From Pleurodeles waltl (taxonomy: Eukaryota > Chordata > Amphibia > Caudata > Salamandridae), in assembly GCF_031143425.1 (NCBI RefSeq), contig NC_090439.1:637671465-637735464 (forward strand): DNA of 64,000 bases, read 5' to 3'. A program made the translations under genes and the position numbers. Positions 55,231 to 64,000 of this stretch are shown in pieces; positions within the stretch are counted from its first letter, which is position 1; each line of letters starts with the position of its first letter. The notes under the pieces are model-generated. The model ran no database searches and was not told where the DNA came from. It saw nothing but the letters and a program-made list of their open reading frames with translations.

Positions 55231-58200
55231 CTGTGAGAATGTGAATTGAGGGCCACCACATGTAATAACGTCAGTAGCTTGTTAGCAATAGTTAAAGGTT
55301 TCAGTAATTTAAACCTGAGCTGTATCTGTGGTAGCTATGACAACCGAGCAGATGGGGTTAACTTTGACAACATGTGTAAAACAGTTAAAAGATCAAAAAC
55401 ACAACACAGTACAAAATCCATTCCAGTTTCTAAAAATTGAGCATAAGTCAGTGAACCAAATGACAAGAATCCAATAAGTGGAATCTGAAATATGGTTTTT
55501 AGAAGATTAAAGTTAAAACAGCAACAAAAAGTGCAAAGCGCTTGATGCTTGCAGTAAACTGGGACCTAGGTGCGACTTCAGGCCAACCAAGATGGAGCAT
55601 GGGGTCAAACACTCCAACTAGGTTCAACATGGTTGGGGGTTTTGCCTTTAGGCTTAATCGCTAAAATGGACGGCAGAATCCTTCTTTGAGACAAGGCAGC
55701 AGGCTGTATCCAAAGAAGTCTTCACATAGTCAGATAGGTCTTAGACAAGGTCCTGCTGATGTAATTGGCTTTGGTGCAAAACCTCTGAATGTATAACATT
55801 TGAATTTTACACCCAGTGAAGTCCTCTCACCAGCCAGATACTTTTGGCCCCTTTGCTTGGTCCCGATTTTTACCTTCAGACATATTCCCTTTTTCTGAGC
55901 TCAGAATCCTCCAGGGGGACAAAACTGAAGCTGTATCTGTGAAGGTACCGCTGAACCAGATTTGCTGTTTTGAAGAAGCTCTGAGCGTAAGAAGCCTGTT
56001 CCTTTAGCCCAGTGAAGTCACTCCTTGGGTGGATAGTCTGGTGAGGTTTGGCCCGGTGCATCAGAGGTTTTGGAGTCCAAAAACTTTCTAAGTCCCAGCT
56101 TTTCAGAGGTGATAGGGGAGGCATAGTTTGACCCACGACCTCAGGATAAGCTTTTGGGGGTTCAAGACTCACTCCAGCAGAGGTCAACAGCAAAGTGCAA
56201 GACAGGTCCAGTTAGTTCTGGTCAGCTGGGCAAATCATGGAAAATGTAGCTTGTTGTGGCCCTGTAGCTTACACAGGAGATCAGCCAACTGACCATTGGA
56301 GTCCATGTCTTTGTCTTGAGTGGAAGTGGGTCCAGGTCCAGCCCATCAGATCTCCTCCCAGGTCTCAACAGCAGGTGCAATCCTTCTTCTGTTTTTCCAC
56401 AGGTTTAGAAGAGTGTTCCTCAGATGTGACATTTATGTCTGACAGTAGCTAGTGGGTGGCTCCTTCCTAGCAAATGGGATAAAGGTTTCCAGGGATTGCC
56501 CTACTCATGTTTGCATAAGTTCTTGTTTGCCCTGCTGCAAACAAACCCAAAATGCCCTTCACTCTCAAAATCCAAGATGGAGAAACACTTCCCCTTTTGT
56601 CCATAACCTGTGTACCCACTTAGAAGTGTGGCCAGGGTAAAAAGCAATCCCCTCCTCCTTTTTCTCTTCAAACCAATTCTGGGGCAGCTATCTTGCCACC
56701 GGATTTGGTGCTTTGCACATGCATGGGGGTCCTGCCTGGCTAGCAGAGCCCTATTCGACAGAGTAAAACAATCAGCAGCATCGGTCCAGAAAAATGAGGA
56801 TGATTGACACAAATATAGGCACTTTATCATCATCATCTCCATGCAAGATTTTCTAAAATGAGGCAACAGGAGTGCAGTTCTTTCTTGTCTCTCTTAAGCG
56901 TGCCCTCAAAACATAGATAACAGCAGCATTATCTTCCCTCTTACTAAACTAATGTGTAGGTTAGAAGCAATGCAAACTTCCTTAACACAACACATGCAGA
57001 GGTTGGACGCCAGCAGTGAAAACTTCCTTCAGACTGCACAGAGAGGCATTTGCATCATTGTTGGCTGCAACCACAGTACTGAATTGTGACACAACTGGAT
57101 TCCTAGCATCCATATGGAGGTCCACAGCATTTACAGTGTGAATAATACCAGCAAGCTTTCATGGTGGGTAGAAAGCAAGGCTGGTGGAAGCAGGCTGCTC
57201 TTTTCCTGATCCTTTTTGAAGGTTTTCTGTTCTCTGCTATAAAGCACTGTGTCTACCCCTACCTCATTCTCTCCTTAATCTCTCGGCATCACTGCCCTAC
57301 CTGACCTTATCCCTATTTACTTGTCTCTCTACATCGGTCTCGCTCCCTCCAAACTACTCTTTAACTCACCTCCTTCCGGGCTCTGTCTACTTCAACTTTT
57401 CTACTTCCCTCTCTCTTTTACCCTTGCCCGCTGACTATCTTTGCCTCTCTACATTTTTGCTTGCATCTCAGTTCTTGTGTCTGCTCACCTCCCTCTCAAA
57501 TACTCCATCTCTGTCCCGCATCTCCCTGACTCTCACAACCTCACCTCTCTCCCGCTATGTGCCGATCTCCATGTCTCTTTAACCCTCTCTCCCTTGCCCC
57601 TATGCACCCCAATGCATTTTCCCATCTCACCTTCCTGTCTCTCTTCTTGGATCTACTTGACCTCATCTATTTCTCTACCCTAGCTCCTCTGTCTGTACCT
57701 CACTTAAACATTTTTCTCATTCCATCCCTAACTTCCCATTCTCTTCCTCCTCTCCATTTAATTTACTCACACCTTATTAACTCTGTGCTCTCTACCCCAC
57801 CTATGACTTACTTCTTAACTTCTCAGTTATTCTCATCAGTATCTTACTACTGCCATCACTGCTGTCTGTTTCTCTAACCTCTTGCTATGTTGCTTCTTTA
57901 TAACAATCTTTTATTTTTACCTCCACAACCTCCAAGCAGGGAAAAGGGAAACTTCATAACAAGTTATTTTTTCTAGCTACCTATTACAAATCTCACATTA
58001 CCTTTAGATTGGATTTCTATTAAATATTAAAAAATAGTGGTTGAATAATTTGTCTTGCTGGTTCCAACCTTGATATTAATATTTTAGTCTTTTCCCATAT
58101 GAAAGCCAGATCCTTGCATAGTGGAAAAAAGCGCTTTTGGGGGGGGTGCGGGGCATATCACTGCAGGTACATAGTAACATTACATTTCTCACTTTTAAAT

Positions 58201-58480
58201 ACCAATAATCCTACCTTGTGGGCTACAAAGCCTTTATAGGAGCAACATGAAATAATTAAAAGGAAGCTTTAACCCTTATCAAAAGGGTTATTTTGGCAGG
58301 TTGTGCAGCATGTTTAAAGCTGTGAGTATGGCAATAGAGTAGGTGGTTGTGGTATAGGGGCTGTCGCACTTCCCACCAGTACCATACAGTCAAAGGAAAC
58401 TGAGCTCAACTGATACTAACACTGAACCACTGAGCAGGGTCAAAAATGCAGGGAAATCCCCACGTACAACAAAAAAATTT
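55231..58480 (+). repeat. Long dispersed repeat family R2, copy B, with a pyrimidine-rich insertion
   Basis: The start (ctgtgagaatgtgaattgag, ggtttcagtaatttaaacct) and the 3' part (taccttgtgggctacaaagc, about 58,214) match copy A at 6,231-8,350, same orientation. Between about 56,880 and 57,960 it carries sequence absent from copy A, including a pyrimidine-rich array (next entry). Boundaries are approximate. Confidence 0.58.
57240..57900 (-). repeat. Pyrimidine-rich minisatellite (strand-swapped version of the purine-rich arrays)
   Basis: The + strand is nearly all C and T, with words such as cctcattctctccttaatct, ctgactctcacaacctcacc and ctctctcccttgcccctatg. Its reverse complement resembles the GGAGTAAAGATGGG-type arrays at 8,540-9,370, 31,040-31,600 and 39,940-40,200. 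The two long + strand open frames here (57,441-57,683 and 57,557-57,877) are low-complexity translations of the array and are not genes. Confidence 0.6.
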
Positions 58481-58499
58481 ATCAGGAGCAAAAACACAC

Positions 58500-60790
58500 A
58501 AGTCCTTGAGAGTAGTCACCATATCGTGCAAAACATATATATATTTATTTATTCAAGTCTGGTTAGGTACCATTTGGTTCAATGTTATCAATTCCAGATG
58601 AAATAGAAGCTGCCGACAAGTGTTTCATTGAAGATGACTTTTTCAAGGCTGCAAGTTTAACATAAAGCCAAAATAAATGAACATTGTATTAGGTACGCAT
58701 ATAGTAACTAACAAACCACTGAGGAGTACACCAAGGTGCACAAGGTGTTGCAAAACACCCACTGAAAAACATAAGAAATTAGTCAACACCCACTGTGGAG
58801 GTGCAAAACAGGCTCATGACCACAACCAAGAAAATAAAAATAAATTCCATTGGTTACAACCATGTGTAGTTACAGATCGGAAAAGACAACAACCATATTG
58901 AATGTGAGAAAGCTGAAAACTGCAGCAAAGAGGATTTGATAAATGCAACAACCATGTTTAGTGTTAGGAGACTGAAAAGGCTAGGATGAAGAATTCAGTA
59001 AGCGATATTCACCTGTATGTATGTGTAAAGGAGTTGATTGTAGGATTGGTATTGTTTGATAAGCAAATTCAGTATCAGTCCTCATAGAAGACTATGCTTC
59101 TAGCAGGGAATGAAAAAGATATAATCATGAAAAGTTTAAAAAAAAAATATGAAAGTGTGGATCATATAAAATTGTATGATTTGTGGTTAGGAGTATACGA
59201 ATAATTACAGAGACGTTGTAACCCGAGCGCTGGGCCGTAGTCAGTTCGTAGTTGATGACTACGATGGTATCAGAAGGGTACTGAAGAGACCATGGTACTC
59301 CCCTAGGCACCTGTAAGTGAACAGGGATTACGTGTTTAATCCGCATAATTAAAAAAATGGTAAAGTGGTCAAAGTCAACAGGTACAGCGAAGATTACCGT
59401 GCATATGTGCTGAAGCCTTGGGAGTAGGTGACAGTGCGCTCGTCGGGATTTTGGCAGATTGCGGGTCATGAAAATGGAAATAGGACGGAAGTGGCGGTCC
59501 CTGATGTAGTCGGACAAAAAAAGGGTGGCCGCCAAGTTGGAGGTGGGTAACGAAACCTCAGCTAATGTAAATACAGGGCAAAGAATAAAACCCCAAAGGA
59601 CAAGATGGTGCATAAGGATAATTAGAAAGAAAACCAAGAAAGACTTCTGCTCAGAACAGTTCACGAGAAAGAGCAGAAAAAGATAAGAGCATGCTCCTGT
59701 CATGTCGTGCATGTCCCCCAAAAGCTCACACATATATAGAAAAGTGGGAATAGCAAGAACTAGTCATGCACATCAAGAATATAAGTGTAAGGCATACAGC
59801 AACCAAGAGAGAAACCTGAAAAATGAATAAAGAAATTTAACAAAAGAATTATATCAAGTGTTTAAAATGTGTGAGAAAAAAGTAGTGGCGGGGAGGAGAC
59901 AATAAACACAGGTATTAAACGATAAGTAGTTCTAGAAATATCTTCAGTATGTATACAGCAATGAATCATAGATAGGTAATAAGACATTGCAAAGTTCAGT
60001 GGGAGACAAGTATATGATCATACAACAACCCAATATTAATAGTCATAATAAAAAGTCCTGGTACGAGCAAGAAGTCTTGCCAGCATTTGTGAATAAACAG
60101 GAAAAGCCATACAGTCCAGGAGAAATGGGGTACATAGTAGTATAGAAACCCGTTGCTGATGGTTATAATGTACAAAAAAAAAAAAACTAAATCAAACTAA
60201 AAATGTCTACCTACATGTATGGATCGTCGAGAAATCAATAATTTGAAATTCAGAATGGATGCTAATTAGAGGCAATTGATGACTCAATCAAAAAGTAACA
60301 CAGAAAAGAAGTATAGGAATAAAATGGTATAAGCCGGCCAGTTCAAATGAATGTGGCTGGCTGTTAAAGCCAGTCATGAAAAGCGTGGCCTCCGTGGGTT
60401 TAAAGAGTCTCACAGGTATTTATGAGTCTTGTAGAGCAAGGGAATAGCTCTCCTGCAAAACTAATTTTGTGGTCTACTGTATTTTATGAGTCATCGCATC
60501 CACATTGAGAGCACAATCAGACCTCTTAAGGAGAGGATGCAGGAACATATTCCTGCTGTCCGAGTGGGAAACAAGCTATCCCCTTGCTCTACACTTTGGA
60601 GCTCAACACAAATTTGGTGAACTTTCACATCTAAGGTTTCACACCATTGGTGGGGTTCCTTACCATCCAAGAGGAGGCAACAGAGTCCAGGTGCTCAGGA
60701 AATTGGAAACAAGTTGGATCACGAAACTTAGAGCTGTGGCCATAGCCTGAATCTGGACAGGGAACTACATGGATTTCTTGAAAGCACATG
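58500..60790 (+). mobile_element. Penelope-like retroelement remains
   Basis: A GIY-YIG endonuclease relic at about 60,480-60,770 (listed separately) identifies a Penelope-like element. About 1.9 kb upstream, on the minus strand at 58,600-58,660, is a segment reading gatgaaacgcttgtcggc-like text (actual minus-strand sequence atgaaacacttgtcggcagc), which resembles the conserved terminal motif of Penelope-like elements. Between them, 58,660-60,470 shows no readable RT, and the 202-codon minus-strand open frame at 59,125-59,733 has no known motif. The extent is therefore tentative: these may be one rearranged copy or two fragments. Confidence 0.55.
60470..60775 (+). pseudogene. GIY-YIG endonuclease relic of a Penelope-like element
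   Basis: Reading across one frameshift, the + strand gives STIRPLKERMQEHIPAVRVG (60,508-60,567), then PLALHFGAQHKFGELSHLRF (about 60,580-60,640), HTIGGVPYHPRGGNRVQVLR and LRKLETSWITKLRAVAI (to about 60,748). RxLKxRxxEH, ARHF-like and RxxxLRxxExxWI patterns are those of the GIY-YIG endonuclease at the C-terminus of Penelope-like elements, which nicks the target before reverse transcription. The GIY-YIG start itself is not legible, so it is broken at the N-terminal side and inactive. The upstream RT is missing or unrecognisable. Confidence 0.78.
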
Positions 60791-61079
60791 TAACTTGAGA
60801 ACATTAAGGTAATTTTTAGTAGTGGGGAGTACTTAACTATTAAAACTGTTATTGGTCTCAGAATAGCAGTAGCAACAGAGAGCAACAATCTATTTTATAC
60901 TAATTTTCCATGTATCATCATAAAATTGTATCTATTCTTTCATCCATCCATCTCCTTAGCCAATTCAGTGCTGACAATGCAAGGGTACATTACAGCAAAC
61001 TATAGAAGGCCTGGCTTCATGGCTCCCTGGAACTTCTGGTCCCCATGCAATTGCAAGGTTCCAGTTGCTGGGTGAACAC
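60791..61079. other. Unassigned sequence
   Basis: AT-rich sequence without motifs, partly perhaps the 3' flank of the Penelope-like copy. Confidence 0.35.
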
Positions 61080-62460
61080 CATAGTTCTCACCTGAACTCA
61101 TTGAATTAAAAGAATGAAGCAAAAAAGCTAGGAAGGGCATGGAGGGATACATATGATAGTCCTAGTAAGGCATCATCCAAGAAAGCCATTAACAAATACC
61201 AATATGCGAACAAAGAAGAAAAAGTAGCATATTTCAGCGATAAAATAGATAGTGCCCCAACTCATCTAAAAAGCTATTGAAGTTGGTGAACAGCTTCATG
61301 AAACCAGCTGAGAGTCAAACTGTCCCCCTCCTTCAGAGGATATCTGTCATATGTTTGCCCACTTCTTAGGAAATGTAAACAATATTCTTCTCTCCTTACC
61401 TAAAGATATTACTCCCAACTTGTTGGATAGCGGCAGTGGCTCTATGTGTCTTTTTCTCTCTCGGTTTCTTTCTTCTCTCTGCATATCTGTTGTGATCTTC
61501 TGCTTTGTAGTTCACTTTCTGCATCTAGGAGTTCCTTTTGTGTTATTGCATTCCCAGCGGACCTGGTGGGAGGCTACAGAATATGGTCTGGCTGAGTTGC
61601 TTTTGGTGGACTTTGCTCCAATTTATTGTTATACGGCTGGTTGCCGCATGCATTGACCCTTATTTGACTATTAATCTGAATGTAAGAATTAAGTTCTTTG
61701 GCCTTCCGGCTGGGAGATGATGGTTATGTTTATTATAAATGCTCAATAAAAAGAATTAAAAAAAAATAAAAAAAAGCAGACTGCCTTTCTCGAAAACAGA
61801 AGCTTTCAGGAACACGAAGTCTCCATGCTGTCGGCAACCCACCCTTTAAAGTGTGGGGTCCCGCAGGGCACGTCCTTGAGTCCCGCGCTTTTCAATCTTT
61901 ATGTATGCCCCTTGACTGAAATAGTGTGAGCACACGGCCATACACTGGTCTCCTAAGAAGATTACACGCAGATTGTGACCTATTTTGCCGCAGACACTCA
62001 GGTAACAAACAGGATGTCAGCCAGCTGCTTGAAATTACCAGGGGAAAAAACAGAGGTCCTAACTGTAGGCGACCCCTCTTGCTGGCTGGAACTAAACTGT
62101 CCTAACAGCCTTGGCCCACACCCTTCTCCACCTTTCGCAGTCAAAAGCCTCAGGTTTTGGATTGACAACAAACTTTCTATGGAGGTACAAGCTAGGAAAC
62201 TTGCAGCGTGTTAATTCTCAGGACTTTGAGAAAATTGTTGAGATGGATTCCTGCCCCACTGCAAAGAGTGATAGTGCAAGGTCTGGTCAACTCACGCCTT
62301 GACTGTGGGAACTCCATGTTCTTGCGCAGTCCCAAATGTGTGACAAGGAGGTTGCAAGTGGTCCAGAACGCCGTTGCCCAGATCCTCTACAAAACTTTTA
62401 AAGCATTAGTCTGCTGCTCCAGCCCTCCATTGGCTACCGGTGCATAATCCAGTCCAAGTC
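61080..62460 (+). mobile_element. CR1/L2-group LINE relic, copy E, interrupted by an L1-type tail
   Basis: Plus-strand ORF2 pieces: KLFEVVNSFMKPAESQTVPP-type text (about 61,270-61,330, read across a frame change) and ICHMFAHFLGNVNNILLSLP (61,345-61,400) are the linker before RT. After an interruption, CGVPQGTSLSPALFNLYVCP (about 61,854) is motif B and LVNSRLDCGNSMFL (about 62,284) is the C-terminal region. The piece ends at about 62,460, exactly where minus-strand copy D begins. It is a different CR1/L2 subfamily from copies A-D, with several stops and frameshifts. Confidence 0.7.
61420..61778 (+). mobile_element. 3' end of an L1-type LINE with A-rich tail, inserted in copy E
   Basis: The sequence ends tgctcaataaaaagaattaa followed by A-runs (61,740-61,778), the form of an L1-type 3' end with poly(A). 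It separates two pieces of CR1/L2 copy E. The left end is not fixed and no target-site duplication was found. Only a short 3' fragment is present, the usual result of abortive reverse transcription. Confidence 0.5.
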
Positions 62461-62462
62461 AC

Positions 62463-63860
62463 TCTCCATCAATCAATCATGGATTTGTAAAGCGCAGCTA
62501 ATCACCCAAACAGTCTCAAGGCGTTGATTGTGGGTGTGCTGCTCCATCGAAGAGCCAGGTCTTGAGGTCCTTCCTGAACTGCATCAGTGATGCAGTCTGC
62601 CTGAGCTTGAGGGGTAGCACTTTCTATGTCCAGGCTGATAGGTAGGAGACAAATCTTCCTCCTGCTGTGCTTTTCCAGATCTTGGGGACGACTGCTAGGA
62701 CGAGCTGGGAGGAACAGACGTCTGTTGGGTACATAGAAGGCGAGGCAGTGGTTGAGGTATGCTGGTCCTATGTTGTGCAGTGCCTTGTAGGTGTGGATCA
62801 GGAGTTTTTATGTGATGCACTTGTTGACTGGGAGCCAGTGTAGGTCTCTGAGGTTGGAGGCGATGTGGCTGTGTGGGGGAGATATCCAGGATGAGTCTGG
62901 CTGCTGCATTCTGGATTCTTTGTAGTCTTGATTGAAGTTTCTTGGTGATGCCGGCATAGAGTGTGTTGACGTAGTCCAGTTTGCTTGTGATGAGTGTGTG
63001 GATGACTGTCTGCCTTGTGTTGAATCCACTTGAAATTCTTCCGCAGGAGCCTGTGGGTTTGAAAGCCTGGCAAACAAACAGTGTGGTCATGGATAGTGAG
63101 GAGTCCAGGAAAATGCCCAGGTTGCATGTTTGGTCTGTGTGGGCGGGGTCGGATCCCAGAGCGGCGGGACACCAGGAGTCTTTCCAGGCAGAATGGGTGG
63201 AGACGATTACGAGGATCTCTGTCTTGTCCGTGTTGAGCCTGAGGCAGATGGCCTCCATTCAAGCGCCGACTGCTCTCATCCCGTTGTGGAAATTTCTCTT
63301 GCCTCTCCTCAGACAGGGAGAGGATCAGGTGGGTGTCGTCGACGTAGGAGACTATCTTTAGTCCATGTTGTCCAGTGATCTTGGCAAGCTGGGCCATGTA
63401 GATGTTGAAAAGCGTCGGGCTGAGTGAAGATCCTTTGGGCACTCCACAGCAAGTGTCTTTGGGTTCCGACGTGAACGGCGGTAGTCTGACACTGTGTTCT
63501 TCTGGTGAGGAAGGACCTGATCCAATCCAGGGCTTTATCTTGGATGCCAGAGTTGTGTAGTATGTCGCAGAAGGTGGAGTGGGAGATGGTGTCAAATGCA
63601 GCAGAGAGTTTGTGGAGGATGAATGCGGCTGTGCCTTCGCAGTCCAGTATGATGCATATTTCATCTGTGGCTTCTAAGAGTGTGTTTTCAGTGCTGTGGT
63701 TGTTTCTGAATCCTAATTGGGATGGGTCTAGCATGCAGTGTGTCTCGAGGAATTAGGTGAGTTGTTGGTTGATGGCCTTCTCCATTACCTTTGCTGAAAA
63801 AGGGTGCAGAGATATGGGTTTGTAGTTCCCTAGGGTCAGCTGTGGGTTTCTTGAGTAGCA
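62463..63860 (-). mobile_element. CR1/L2-group LINE, copy D (5'-truncated)
   Basis: Minus-strand copy with its 3' end at the left (atcaatcaatcatggatttg, 62,463-62,482) and the RT region to the right. The RT start reads SQLGFRNNHSTENTLLEATD, motif A is LHKLSAAFDTISHSTF (the motif A catalytic aspartate is replaced by Lys), motif B GSSLSPTLFNIYMAQLAK and the catalytic box IVSYVDDTHLI. The C-terminal region reads LITSKLDYVNTLYAGITKKL. Three overlapping broken frames cover it. It inserted at, or abuts, the 3' side of copy E. It is a close relative of copies A and C. Confidence 0.87.
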
Positions 63861-64000
63861 GGTTGATATAAACATATATATTTATGGGAAACAGCCTTTA
63901 CAATGTGGCTAAAGCCCCGAAGGCCGTAAGCACGCAAGTGTTACCATTCTATATAGTGGCAAAGGGAGAAAGAGAAACAAAAAACATACATGAATATATA
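63861..64000. other. Window end, nothing recognised
   Basis: Short non-coding sequence after the 5' truncation point of copy D. No continuation of copy E is visible. Confidence 0.4.

Noticed and set aside
57441..57877. Pro/Leu/Ser-rich open frames on the + strand
   Set aside because: They are translations of the pyrimidine-rich minisatellite; low complexity explains the lack of stops.
3930..58480. Segmental duplication linking left and right halves of the window
   Set aside because: The paired repeats occur in different order (R1, R2, R3 at the left; R1, R3, R2 at the right) and are too diverged. Independent insertions explain them better.
59125..59733. 202-codon minus-strand open frame
   Set aside because: No recognisable domain. 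It lies between two Penelope-like fragments and the sequence looks like untranslated or decayed element DNA. Kept only as a note.

Overview
The window is vertebrate genomic DNA, most probably from a salamander (a newt-like genome fits best). It holds the last two coding exons of one recognisable host gene, MRPL15 (mitochondrial ribosomal protein uL15m), on the + strand at 38,213-38,336 and 45,334-45,671. Nearly everything else is transposon-derived: tyrosine-recombinase (DIRS-type) retrotransposons, CR1/L2-group, L1-group and unassigned non-LTR elements, a Penelope-like fragment with a GIY-YIG domain, small hAT-type elements, three long non-coding repeat families each present twice, and several minisatellite arrays. 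The large repeat-filled intron, DIRS abundance and element mix suggest a salamander. Species assignment is inference. There are no prokaryotic features, and most long open frames are chance or transposon remnants.

Layout. 1-3,510: 3' part of an old, decayed DIRS-like element. 3,930-8,350: first copies of long repeat families R1 and R2. 8,540-9,370: purine-rich minisatellite. 9,430-22,010: one TATGG-type satellite split into four blocks by a non-LTR element, a 385-bp hAT-like element, and repeat R3, which itself contains a decayed L1-group LINE. 22,560-29,690: a decayed LINE with a reverse-oriented CR1/L2 copy inside it, followed by a 217-bp hAT element. 31,040-34,870: minisatellite, then two CR1/L2 copies, one inserted in the other in opposite orientation. 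35,900-37,120: a diverged tandem repeat with a period of about 0.4-0.5 kb.

38,213-46,230: 3' end of MRPL15. Its penultimate exon is tandemly duplicated in the following intron, and the second copy is broken by a 1.8-kb insertion containing a hAT element. The same intron holds a CR1/L2 relic and the second R1 copy. 46,592-48,775: second R3 copy. 48,933-54,815: a complete, apparently young DIRS element. 55,231-58,480: second R2 copy. 58,500-60,790: Penelope-like remains. 61,080-63,860: CR1/L2 copies, one interrupted by an L1-type A-rich tail.

The most notable object is the 5.88-kb DIRS element. Its 151-bp inverted terminal repeats are identical as read. A 102-bp internal complementary region exactly matches the joined element ends. 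Three long frames are open: gag, RT/RNase H/methyltransferase-like, and tyrosine recombinase. The recombinase frame is in phase with gag across a single UGA stop, and it stays open for about 600 codons over the RT gene in another frame. The RT frame has no AUG before its reverse-transcriptase core. These features point to unusual expression (stop readthrough, frameshifting or splicing) and to recent mobility.
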